Program-made: the position numbers and the translations under genes | The notes under the pieces: generated by a model | Database searches by the model: none | What the model was told of the DNA's origin: nothing | What the model saw: the letters and a program-made list of their open reading frames with translations, nothing else | Assembly: GCF_040115645.1 (NCBI RefSeq) | Contig: NC_089552.1 | Span: 5,084,001 to 5,148,000 of the forward strand | DNA length: 64,000 bases | Origin: Euwallacea fornicatus | Taxonomy: Eukaryota > Arthropoda > Insecta > Coleoptera > Curculionidae | Reading direction: 5' to 3' | In this document: positions 32,765 through 44,303 of the stretch, in pieces | How the letters are laid out: each line of letters opens with the position of its first letter | Position numbering within the stretch: position 1 is the stretch's first letter

Positions 32765-35700
32765 ATGGACCTATCTATCGACCAATGGGTTGGCAAACTC
32801 GCCGTGGTCACTGGGGCTAGTGCTGGAATTGGTGCAGCTATATCTAAGAAACTCGTGGAATGTGGCATCAATGTAAGGGAAACTGCATTTTTTACTAATT
32901 TGGAACTTTAGGTTGCACCTAAATTATTTTTGCTACAATCTAACGTAAAAATATGATTTTAAGAATAATTTTATAGTTCTTCGCTTAGATCGCGACCAAG
33001 AACTTTATCGCCTCACTAGCAGTAGGGAACAATTTTATTTAATATTTCATATTTTTATATAAAGTGTGTTTGATATATACAGTATGTCCACAGATAGAGG
33101 GCCCAAGGGGACAAATGGACAAAAAATGTCGTTTTTCGACAAAAAGTCATTCTTGATAAAAGTTTCTGCTTCTCGAGAAAATACGATTTACGAAGATACT
33201 TTTGAACTTTTTTATACAAGTAGTATAAGAGTAAACTACCTTTATTTCTCATTTTGGAATAAAATGGTAAATAAAAAACAAATTTGAAATCCTACCCAAA
33301 GTTTACATACAAAATTCCACTATTCCAAAATAGTTTATAAGTAATTCAAAATGAATGTTAATAGATATTACTTATTAAAACACACCTCCCCCGTATTCGA
33401 CGCATTTCTCAAACTGCTGTTTAATGTGATTATAACTTCTTCTTATCTCCTCGAGTGAAATCATTTGAACTGACTCTAATATTCTCTGTTTTAAAATGTC
33501 GATATTATTATCAATGGGTTGCTGAAGCGTTAATTGCTTCAAACGGCCCCAAAGGTATGTGTCAGAAATAGTGAGGTGAGGACTTCTTACAGGCCACAAA
33601 ACTGGGCCGTACCGGCCAATCCACTTATCTCCAAATTTATTGTTAAGCCACTCTGTAACTTCGCGTGCACAATGTGCCGGGCACCCGTCTGTTTCATTAC
33701 ATGGAATTCGTCAGTTAGTCAAGAGATTCAACGATACTGGGTCGGTGAGTAATTTAAAAAAGAAGAAGAAACTTTTTAACGATGATAATGCAACTACAGT
33801 TGTTGTCTTGCAGTCTGTTATGGAAAACCCTCTTGTATCGTTACGAAAACGAGTTCAAATTTTGCAAATCGCCCAAAAAAGTCAAATTCAAAAAATTTTA
33901 AAAGCAAATAATTTTTTCCCATTCAAACCACATTTCAATCGTGGATTAGAAGATGGAGACAATGCAAAGCGATTAAATTTTTGTTTGTGGGTGGGGGACG
34001 AAATTTTAAATGAAAATAACGAGTTTCACAAACTTATTTTATTTTCCGATGAATCAACTTTTTGACAAATGGTACGGTGGCTTCACAACATGTAAGATAC
34101 TGGAGCAGAGAAAATCCAGAATTCAGAATTCCTTCATGTCGCTAATATTTCAAAAAAATTAACGTCTGGTGTGGCATTTCATATTATGAAATAATGGGAC
34201 CATTTTTTTTTTGAAGGTACATGCAATTGGAATTCATACTTGGAAATGTTGAAAACTTTTCTTTTGGACAAGCTAAATGAATTGCCATTACAGTACCGAG
34301 AACAAATATACTTTCAACAAGACGGGTGCCCTGCACCTTGTGCACGCGAAGTTACAGAACGGCTTAACAATAAATTTGGAGATAGGTGGATTAGCCGGTA
34401 CAGCCCAGTTTTGTGGCCTGTAAGAAGTCCTCACCTCACTATTTCTGACACATACCTTTGGGGCCGTTTGAAGCAATTAACGCTTCAGCAACCCATTGAT
34501 AATAATATCGACATTTTAAAACAGAGAATATTAGAGTCAGTTCAAATGATTTCACTCGAGGAGATAAGAAGAAGTTATAATCACATTAAACAGCAGTTTG
34601 AGAAATGCGTCGAATACGGGGGAGGTGTGTTTTAATAAGTAATATCTATTAACATTCATTTTGAATTACTTATAAACTATTTTGGAATAGTGGAATTTTG
34701 TATGTAAACTTTGGGTAGGATTTCAAATTTGTTTTTTATTTACCATTTTATTCCAAAATGAGAAATAAAGGTAGTTTACTCTTATACTACCTGTATAAAA
34801 AAGTTCAAAAGTATCTTCGTAAATCGTATTTTTTCGAGAAGCAGAAACTTTTATCAAGAATGATTTTTTGTCGAAAAACAACATTTTTTGTCCATTTGTC
34901 CTCTTGGGCCCTCTATCTGTAGACATACTGTATATTCTATAAAAAATCCGGAAATATATGACGCACTTATGGTATTATAGATGGTAGGCGCTTGACCTCA
35001 ATACAAAATTACAAATTATTTATCATCCTGTATTTCAGACGTGAAGCGACAACGAACCCATGCTCATATGAACTTTCTTCCTTAAAATCTCCCACAGATT
35101 CCTCCCTAGAATTTTTGACGTACTATTATAAAACACCCTGTGCACAATTTTGTTTCATAATCCAGTATTTCCAGGTGGTAGGACTAGCCAGACGTGAGGA
35201 GAAAGTACAGAAACTGTCGGAGAGTATTAAAAATACGAAAGCTAAATTATACGCAATAAGATGTGACATTACTAATGAAGAGGACGTTAAGAGAGCCTTT
35301 GCAGCAATAAACAGCATCGCTCCAGTTCACATTCTAATCAATAATGCTGGAGTGATAGCTAAAACTTATCTGCACAATGGCGAAGTTAGCGACTGGAAGA
35401 ATGTATTAGGTAATTTAGCTTCCCTCAAGATCTCTACATTCATATTTAAATCGTATTAATATACATACAGGATGAGTTTCTTAGAGTGATTGTTTAGATA
35501 CGCATTACGGTAGGGATAACGGGGTGGGGTGCTATAGCTCATAGTAGCACGTTGCTTTTGATTTTCGTCAAACGCAATATGACCGCTCAACAGTACGTTC
35601 CAGAATCTCGAAGCAGCATCTTCTGCCCCATTTCAGAACGCTCCACAACGCGGTATTTCAGCAAGATAATGCACGACTATACTATTTTTTTCTTCCGATA

Positions 35701-37996
35701 AAATAAAATCAATTTATTACCTTGACCACTGCGACCTTCAGACCTATCACCATCGAACGTGTCTAGAATATTGTGGGTAGAAGGTTACAAAATTTACCCA
35801 TTCCCCCACAAACCCCAACGGCGCTTTATAATGCCATACAAATACCCTGGAATGAGATTCCTCTAGAGGACATCGATCAGCTCGTTAATTTGATGCCTAG
35901 ACGTGTCCAGGAGTGCATAAAAAAGCTCGGAAGGCTGACATATTAATAAACTTTTTTCAAGTTTTAACCATCGAATTTATTTAATTCTTTAACAATGTAC
36001 TTATGTACCATGATTACCAAAAATAATTTATATCAAACTTTTTCTATGGGGCGTTCTCTTTTCTACATATGTCATGCAGAATATATCCTACTGGTCTTAT
36101 ATGTACACTATTTCCCTAGAAACAGTAATAATTCAGTTAGATCGACTTAAAAAATTCACAAAATTTGAATTTTGTGGAAACCATAAGTTTTTTCAAAAAT
36201 TTTAAGCGTTTTAATTGCTCCTTAAAACTGCATTTTTTTCCGCATTTAAGCAACTGTGAAACATTGCTAACTTCCTAGATCCCCTCATTAATGGCCGAAA
36301 AAACTACCGAATCTCACAAATATATAAAAACATGACAATTACAATTATTGGAATGCACCAGTAACAAATATTTTTAGATACAAACATAATTGGGGCGTGC
36401 CTACCATCGAAAGAGGCAATTAAATCTATGTCTGACAATAAAGTTGATGGTCAGATAATCAACATTAACAGCATTTTGGGGCACGAAGTATATAATATAC
36501 CGAAAGCAAGTATTTACATAGCATCTAAGCATGCGCTGACAGCCTTAACCGAGTCCTTGAGGTTGGAGTTGATTGGAATTGGATCTAGAATTAAAATTAC
36601 GGTAAATATTAGACCATCTCAAGTCATCAGTTTTAATCTAGTCACCACATAAACCAATGGGATATATGACTTAATTGCACCGAGTGAATCATTTCGTCCT
36701 TGCGACCCGTTTGTCTTAGAATTAGACTACGTCTGCGCTAGGGTGGTGCCATCGACTTATTGCGGTCATACTTTCAATATGTTGAGAATAAATTAAAATG
36801 AAATCAATAAGAGATCTTTCAAAGTTCTGCAGTTGTAAAAAAAGTATAATGGAAAACACATGCTAAATGGCTGAATCACGAGCACTTGCTTCTCATTTAC
36901 GTTAAAATTTCCTTCAAAACCCTTAAACTATTTATAGCACAAAATGAATATTCTAATCAGTTAAGATATGCTAAATATGCTAAGACTGTAATAACATATT
37001 ATGCAACTAGCATGGGAACTACTCTCAAATGATTAATAAGTGCTTTTCGTGTAAATAAGAAGTAGGTATTCCTCCGCAAAAGCTAAAAGTCTAAGCTTTT
37101 TTATATTTGTAATAATTTATATATTGTAATTTTTAGAGTTTAAGTCCGGGTCCAGTAGACGATACAGAATTATCCGTAAAGACGACCATTGTAGCTAATG
37201 GACATAGTCTCCTGAAATATTTCTTGAAGCCCGAAGATGTTCTCAAAGGCGTTTTGTATATTCTGACCACTGCCCCACACTTCCATGTAAGTATCTAGGT
37301 CCTACCTAATACTTTTCTCCCTGGTAAGCTTTTGAAAGGAATATTTCAAGTTTATATGTACAAAGTATCCGGAAACGCTGAGTTTTAAAAAACACCCTGT
37401 GTCAACAAAATAAAGATAGCGACGGCTTTTCTGTCACCGTCAGCTTTCTTTCCATAAAAATCGAGCTCAGGTTTGCCAAAACGATAGGACTGTAACCTTA
37501 CTATATTAAGTGATAGCTTTGAAATCTTGAAAAACCACCAAATTGGAGGCGCTTTGTATAAGTTATGTTAAGTAAGCAGGGTAATGGATTTTTTTGCATT
37601 ATAATGGAATTTTTATAAAACCGAAATTAAGTATCATATAGAATTTTTTCGGACAAAAAAACAATTAAACATCAATTTTTGACTTTATATAACACATAAC
37701 ACGTGGCCAGCAACACGGTTAGAAATTTAAAAAATATCACTTCCAGTTAACTAAAAACAATAAAACTTGTCGTTATCATTATTTCCACCAAAACAAAATA
37801 TAAAATCACTTATTTCCGTGTTTTTGAAAAACACCGAAGAAATGTTATACAATACAAAATTTGCTTTATATAAAAATTCCACCATGAAGCAGCAACATCA
37901 AGCGGCCCGCATGTATTAGACACTCTGTACCTACTTAATTAAATAATTTTTTAGGTAGCCGAGCTCATGTTGAGACCCGTCGGAGAGCCTTTGTAA
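32765..37996 (+). CDS. Short-chain dehydrogenase/reductase (farnesol dehydrogenase/DHRS11-like)
   Basis: NADP-type oxidoreductase of the classical SDR superfamily. Insect relatives oxidise or reduce alcohols such as farnesol, but the substrate here is not proven. Five exons join perfectly: 32765-32872, 35175-35409, 36378-36601, 37137-37286, 37955-37996 (TAA), giving 252 residues, normal for the family. Visible features are the cofactor loop TGASAGIG (16-23), a basic ARR after strand 2 favouring NADP(H), NNAG (92-95), the catalytic tetrad Asn117, Ser146, Tyr161 and Lys165 (YIASK), SLSPGPV, and the C-terminal ELMLRPVGEPL typical of this subgroup. Introns 1 and 2 carry transposons. The neighbouring minus-strand pseudogene at 44304-47524 is a paralogue with the same exon plan. 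Confidence 0.94.
33080..34930 (+). mobile_element. DD41D Tc1/mariner-type element with its 3' end inverted onto its 5' end
   Basis: TA-flanked, 1.85 kb, in SDR intron 1. The left arm 33080-33690 is an inverted copy of the right arm 34321-34930 (about 610 bases each). The right arm encodes the C-terminal third of a transposase: YFQQDG ... WPVRSPHLTISDTYLWG, with 41 residues between the two aspartates, ending YGGGVF-stop at 34635. So the left arm repeats that coding segment backwards. Between the arms lies the transposase from its second DNA-binding helix (HGIRQLVKRF) onward, with stops and shifts after FSDESTF. The original N-terminus and 5' end are gone. Confidence 0.9.
35470..35946 (+). mobile_element. 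Decayed Tc1-like transposase remnant in SDR intron 2
   Basis: Scrambled frames recall Tc1 transposases: an ISxxDNARLY-like block near 35665, ITIERVWNI near 35745, and a clean end WNEIPLEDIDQLVNLMPRRV then QECIKKLGRLTY-stop at 35946. Several frameshifts; not functional. Confidence 0.65.
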
Positions 37997-38941
37997 TTTA
38001 AATTAATATAAGGGCAGGTTTTATATGTTACAGAGGAATCAGTAAATATTAAATAAATTTAATGATATGGTGATGGTTATATGATTTTTACGAACATTTT
38101 TCGGTATGATACCTTTAATACCATATTACACACTAAAGTTGTGAAATACTTCATTATTACTCAGACTTCAAATTTAAATCTAAGACGTGAGAATCGCAAG
38201 TATTTCACAGCCACTGTGTGATAGAATAAGATATTTTTTTCATATAATAAACCCAATAAGATTACAAATAAATTAGTTTTTTTCTGATTTCGACATTATT
38301 TCTCATACATTGTTAGTTAAGTATTTGAGATCGCCATAGGCAAAACCTGAAAAAATTTCACTTGCGGAATCATGAAATTTTAAAACCTATGTGACCGTAT
38401 GCCGTTAGGCCCGATTTAACTATAAGGCAGGCGTTGCCCAGATTACACAGTTTCTACAGAATACTAAAACTATCTTCTTAGAAATATAATACTCAGAACA
38501 TTATTATAATTTTGAATCCTGGAGTTTATCATTTTGGATATTCCGATGGAGATAAAGACGTTTTATACCCTGATAAAAAAAATTTAACTCGGGTACAATG
38601 TCTGCATTGCAATAAACTGGGGCGTTCTTAGATTCACCTTAGAACTACCCCTCATACAGAGTCCCACAATACCCCATTTCTCAAACATATTCAGTTCTTA
38701 AAAAGAGTGACGGAGCTAAGGCTGTGCAGAGGGCTGAGCCATAGCGAGTTAATACCTCAGTTCAAGCTACCATCTGGTAAATGGTAATAAGTTCACTAAC
38801 AATTAAACAGAAAATATACAGGTTGCTATAAAAATACCACAGATTGAAGATATCATCCAGTTATTTCTACATGTAGGACTAGATGGCGCCCTGCATCTCA
38901 AAGGTTTGGACAAAATATCCTAACCCAATTTTAATGTCCAA
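37997..38941 (+). other. SDR 3' UTR and PEBP 5' flank
   Basis: AATAAA at 38052-38057, about 55 bases after the SDR stop, is the likely polyadenylation signal. The rest is non-coding up to the PEBP start codon. Confidence 0.5.
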
Positions 38942-41900
38942 ATGCTCGTCTTTCGTTCAAGGCCGGCGTTTTTAACGCGAGTTTACTCAACAGTAGCCAA
39001 AAGAATGGAAAAGCACGGCGTAGTTCCCGATGTAATAAGTGCTGCCCCTTCGGAAATTGCTGAAGTAAGTAGTAGGGCTCTATATGGCAAGTATGATGGT
39101 TAATTTTCTAATTCAACGTTTGCCGGAACCGAATTTGTCAAGATCGGTCACGTCACAAACACTCGCTTTCATCCAGAGCAAGCGTGACAAGCGTAGACAG
39201 GGTGTTTCTAAAAAGTGATCACTACACATTTTTTTAAGGAGACCCCATAGCTTCATAATTTTTTCGTGACATGAACGATTTTTTTTATCTCAAAATTCAA
39301 CGTCTGTACCTATGTTTAAAATTTTTTTTAAAGTTTACTCTAAGTATCTCCAAAAAATTGATCGTCCATGCACCGTTTTTTATTTTTTGATCTTATTAAA
39401 ATGAAAATTTGAGATTTAATATTATTGCTGTGTAGGAAGTGGTGATAGATTTCGTAAAATCAACTTTCAAAAATTAAAACAAAACCTCAGTTATATAGGA
39501 CACCCCGGATGGTTTTTGATTTTTGATTTTTTTCCAAATTTTGATAAAACTTTCCGAAAACAAAATATTTTTAAGTCTCTGACTGAAAATGACATAAATC
39601 TAAAATTCCCATCCAAATATATCATTAAAAAAAATTTTATTTTTTATTCGTGACTTAAATGGTTTTTCCAAAAACTAAATAAAATGATAAAAATTAAAAT
39701 AGAATATAATTTATCTTTATAAATAACATGTGATAAATAAAGGCCTAAGAAAATTTGAAATACCTTGAACTGAAAAATTAAACAATATGCTGGGTGTCTC
39801 ACTAAAAATTGAAATTTAATTACCAGTTCCGATTCAACCGGAAATACAGGGTGAGTCGGGAGGATCGTGCCAAACTTCAGAAGCGTGTTATACATGAAAA
39901 ATAAATGGAAAAAAAACTCAAATGTTTTTATCCGATTTTCGTTTGTTTACAAGTTATAGCGTAAATAAAATTAAAACATAAAATTTAAAAAAATTATAAA
40001 TTTCATAAGAAATTCCATAAATTAACGTTTGGATATCAGCAAATGTTCAAAAATATTGCCATTAACTTCTAAACATTTTCGTCTTCTTGAAACTTTTTGA
40101 GGATGTTCCTTTAAACATCCGAATCCAAATGTACTATCAGCAGGATGGAGCTCCCGCACATTCTGCTCGACAGGTTAAGCAACATTTAGACGAAACGTTT
40201 CCTGGACGTTGGATTGGTCGTGGTGGCCCTATTAGTTGGCCTCCAAGGTCTCCAGACCTCACATCACTAGACTATTGTTTGTGGGGTGGGTTTAAAACTG
40301 AAGTGTACGGAGTAAAAGTGGACACTCAAGATGCACTAATTCAACGCATTAGAAATGCTGCAGCTGCTATTAAGGAAAGACATGAAACAATCAGGAGCGC
40401 AACGAATGCTCTTCATAGACGAAGCCGAAAATGTTTAGAAGTTAATGGCAATATTTTTGAACATTTACTATGATATTCAAACGTTAATTTATGGAATTTC
40501 TTATGAAATTTATAATTTTTTTAAATTTTATGTTTTAATTTTATTTACGCTATAACTTGTAAACAAACGAAAATCGGATAACAACATTTGAGTTTTTTTA
40601 CATTTATTTTTCATGTATAACATGCTCCTGAAGTTTGGCACGATCCTCCCGACTCACTCTGTATATGCTACAAAATTGACACGTAATTCGTGTAATTCAG
40701 TTTTTAACGCATGATTTTCGAAATTTTCACATGCAAATATATTAGTCTTAGCTTGCGTTACTGCGGCAAAAATAGCCGGTTTGTAACTGGAACTTCATTT
40801 TACATATTCTACGCAATTATGGCATCTATTAATTGAACAAAACTTTTTTCTAGGTGTGCTATCCTAGTGGTGTAAAAGTAGAGCAAGGCAATGAATTAAC
40901 TCCAACTCAAGTCAAGGATCAACCTGCTATCTCATGGGGAGCACAAACAGATGCGTTCTATACGGTCTGTATGACCGGTGGGTAATTGAAACATCTAACA
41001 TAAAAATCTTATCATGAAATAATTTTCGACGTTCAAAACTCATTAATGAAGCTGTAAGTATGTTTTGTTGTGAGCGATGCTAAGAAGACTTACTTACTGC
41101 TTCAATCAAGATATGAAATAGTGATTGTCCTATCGACTGCGGAAAGTGATACTTTCTCGTATGCGATTGTCGTTGAAGCTCTCAAGTGCAAGCAGTTGTA
41201 TTTTTCCGCATGCGAGTATTGTTCAAATGCCGTTAAAGCATTCAAGTGCGGGAAAATTCCGTAAAAGTTAGAAAAAATATTCTTTTCTATGAACATACTT
41301 ATGACCTAACACACAGCAGATAATTTGAGTAGCGAACAGTTATAAGAGAAAATAGCACCTGGTCCACGTTGCTTAACTTGCTATTGTACTTGTGTGGCAA
41401 AGTACACCTTCCGGGATACACATGCGTACTTTAGCGTGCCCCAGAACCTCACCAGGAAAACTTGCAGCGTTCTCTATTAGGCAAATTAATACCAGAATAT
41501 TACAAGTATTCTTATGCCTGCCGGTATTCTTAATGCTAATAAAGTAGTACCGAAATTCAGTAAATTTGCAAATAAAATACACTATAAGTTCACTAACCCC
41601 TCAGATCCTGATGCTCCATCTCGCAAAGAACCCACCTATAGGGAGTGGCACCACTGGCTAGTAGGAAATGTTCCAGGAAGTCAGATTGCAAAAGGAGAAG
41701 TTCTTTCTGCCTATGTTGGCTCCGGACCACCACCAAATACTGGATTACATCGCTATGTTTTTCTTGTATACAAACAACCAAACAAATTATCTTTCGATGA
41801 ACCACGTTTGCCGAACAAGTGAGTAAAGTAACTAAATGAACACAAAGACAGTTATACAGGGTGTCCAATAAAAACGGGCGAAACTATAAATCGGTTGTTT

Positions 41901-42754
41901 ATGAATGAAAAAACAAAACATTTTTTTTGTTCAGACTACTAAATAACGTCAAAATTGTTTTCTTTTTAACTCATTTTTTTGTGCTTCGGGTGTCAACTTC
42001 AAAATTTTAAATAGAATACGTATTTTTATAAATTTGTTGATAGAAAATGGTTTTGTGAATTTCATGATGCATGACAAATTAATGTTAAAAAAGTTTTTAA
42101 CTGAAAAAAAATGAAACATTTTATTTCTTTGAGTACTAATATGTTATATTGAATAGTACAAATAACTTTTAAAAAGATCCGTAGTGTCGTAAGTTGTCTT
42201 TTAAACATTTAAATTTATTACGATTTTGTTCTTATTGGTTTGGAAATATGTTTCAAGTATAGCTGTAAACTCTCCAACTTTTTTAAATACTTTGAAATTG
42301 ACACTTGATAATTATCGCCAATCATAATATTAGTAACTATTTTTATTGCTCTATATAACTAATTTACAATTATCAATACAATTTCCATTTCTTCGAGCTA
42401 AAAATTGATTTAACATTAACTTATCACACATCCACATATTCAGAAAAATACTTTATATCAAAAAATGTTTTAAAAAAAATTAATAATTTAATAGCCCGAA
42501 CAATAATATTTTATTTGGTTTTTAGTTCATCAAAATCTGTTCATAAATAACTGAATTAGGACTTCGCCCGTTTTCACGAGACAGCCAGTATTTGAGGATC
42601 GTGATTTTCTTTTAGTTCTGGTGATAAACGGGGATGCTTCTCGATCAGGAAATTCGCGGAAAAGTACAATTTGGGACAGCCTGTGGCAGGAAACTTCTAT
42701 CAGGCTCAGTACGATGACTACGTGCCTATTTTGTACAAGCAATTAGGGGAATAG
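38942..42754 (+). CDS. Phosphatidylethanolamine-binding protein (PEBP/RKIP family), mitochondrial-type N-terminus
   Basis: PEBP-fold protein; relatives bind phospholipid head groups or inhibit kinases. Exons 38942-39064, 40854-40977, 41605-41818 and 42616-42754 (TAG) join in phase to 199 residues. Both family signatures are present: DPDAPSRKEPTYREWHHWLV, whose first Asp is split by intron 2, and GPPPNTGLHRYVFLVYKQ. The end is YDDYVPILYKQLGE. The first 21 residues (MLVFRSRPAFLTRVYSTVAK...) are Arg/Ser-rich with no acidic residue, like a mitochondrial presequence; a second in-frame Met at 39005 would give the ordinary cytosolic form. Intron 2 ends are fixed by phase: donor GTGGGT at 40978, not GTAATT at 40982. 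Likely poly(A) signals are AATAAA at 42799 or 42930. Confidence 0.94.
39847..40661 (+). mobile_element. DD41D element deleted to its C-terminal half with the 3' end inverted onto the 5' end
   Basis: TA-flanked, 815 bases, in PEBP intron 1. The left arm 39847-40085 is the inverse of the right arm about 40427-40661. The right arm includes the transposase C-terminus (KCLEVNGNIFEHLL-stop near 40471) and its 3' non-coding end, so the left arm carries the last codons backwards. The open frame between (40087-40473) holds YYQQDGAPAHSA and WPPRSPDLTSLDYCLWG with 41 residues between the aspartates. Everything upstream in the transposase, including the first catalytic Asp, is missing. The arms are still very similar. 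Confidence 0.92.
41857..42588. mobile_element. TA-flanked non-autonomous element in PEBP intron 3
   Basis: The left end CAGGGTGTCCAATAAAAACGGGCGAA is matched inversely by TTCGCCCGTTTTCACGAGACAGCCAG at the right. Similarity continues for a few dozen bases (GGTTGTTTATGAA). AT-rich non-coding interior. Confidence 0.7.
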
Positions 42755-44303
42755 TGCTCCTTTGTGTGTTAATAATCGGCAATAATGGGAGTCTGAGTAA
42801 TAAACCGCTTCATTTTAAATATACGTATTTGTTTCGTTTGAATGTAGTAACGTTCTTCGACCTTTGTGATATTATGGGGATCAGTTTTAGGTTGTGACCC
42901 TTCCAGTAATGACAACCAGAATTTCTCAAAATAAAATTTGTGCTTTACACGTATTAAAGTCAGTACCGCCCTTTTGGAGTGGCAAGTTTGGGAGGCAGAC
43001 CAGGAGGGTGATGCGATTTTTCTTGGTCGGTGGTTTTTTTTGTGGAAGGAAGGCGGTGATTGATTGAAAATTTTGTTCAGGGCACCAGACTTGCTAAAGC
43101 CAAAGTCAATATGGTTTCATTCGCGGAAAATCCACTCAAACCGCTATTCTTGAATATGTGCATAGACTAACTGGACGTCTTGGCTTGATCGTGGATTTAT
43201 CTGAGCATATAAACGTTCGAACAGAGAATTACTCATTTTGAAATTGCGACAAATCTTATCATTTTATTAGCTTCATATCTATCTAGTCGTATACAAAATA
43301 TGAACACGTTCAAGGTCCAAGAGGAAAGTCAGGTAGCTTGAAATGCGCTCTAATGACATTAATATTGTGTAAGAAAACTTACTGATTAAAAAATATGCAT
43401 TTTTTCATTGAACACTTACATTTTATTGCATAAAAACATTACCAACAGTAAAAGAAATTTGTTTATTGAAACAGAAATAATTTTCCATGTTTCAAAAAAT
43501 CAAATTTGGCGTTGAGTGTATCATAAAGTGACATATGACAGTTGATGTCAGCAAAATTTTAGTTCGATTTCCACATTAATATTTCCAAATCTTACTCTGA
43601 TGGTCAACGGGTATACCAAATTGCAATTGCAATAATTCAAACGCGCATTACCATGACAAAAATACTGGTTTGTTGCATAAACTTATTGGAAAAATCCATG
43701 GTTCCTGAAATATAGAGTGATCAAATTTATATTATATATGTTTACAATGTCGCTAGCTGCTGTCATATATTGCTCAGAATTTCTCTTGAACCGGTTGTAA
43801 AGTTAATTCTTTGATCTGAAAAAAATAATTTACATAAGCATAATATAAAGAAATATATCGTTTTTTCTTTTAGAAGGCAGTATTCTGAGGTATCTGGTGG
43901 ATATAAAGTCTTTATTCCTCCTGTTTGTTCAAGTTATTGTCGTGGAGTTCATGACAACTCGTTCGTCCATTATACCACACAATTCAACATCGCCATCTTA
44001 GTTGGTGTTGCCTGCCGTATTGCCTAATTACGCAATCGCAGTTAGTCACACTTAAGTTTGAAAATTGAATAATTTTTGAAGTCCAATCTTTATTGACGAT
44101 TTCAAAGATCTTATGGTAGTCATTGGACAAAGATTATAAACAACATATAATATTATATCGTTTTTATGGCTATTAGTTTTTCAGAAAACTTGCCCCGCTT
44201 GCCAGCAGCTCGAGAAGTATAAACGTCTATTTTAGGCGATAGTAAGGACTCCTAGGTTGTGGGCGCGTTTAAGTGCCTAATGCTTTTTTTGTATTACACT
44301 TAC
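42755..44303. other. Intergenic between convergent PEBP and SDR pseudogene
   Basis: Contains the PEBP 3' UTR. A short open stretch after a TTTCTTTTAG at 43865-43874 (+) is not joined to any gene. The expected last exon of the minus-strand SDR pseudogene was not found here. Confidence 0.35.

Noticed and set aside
41514..41604. Upstream extension of PEBP exon 3 from an apparent Met
   Set aside because: The frame before 41605 is intronic; the CAG acceptor and the split Asp codon of the PEBP signature place the exon start at 41605.
43875..44030. Plus-strand stretch after TTTCTTTTAG resembling an extra PEBP exon
   Set aside because: PEBP already ends with a proper stop at 42754 and the stretch has no family similarity.
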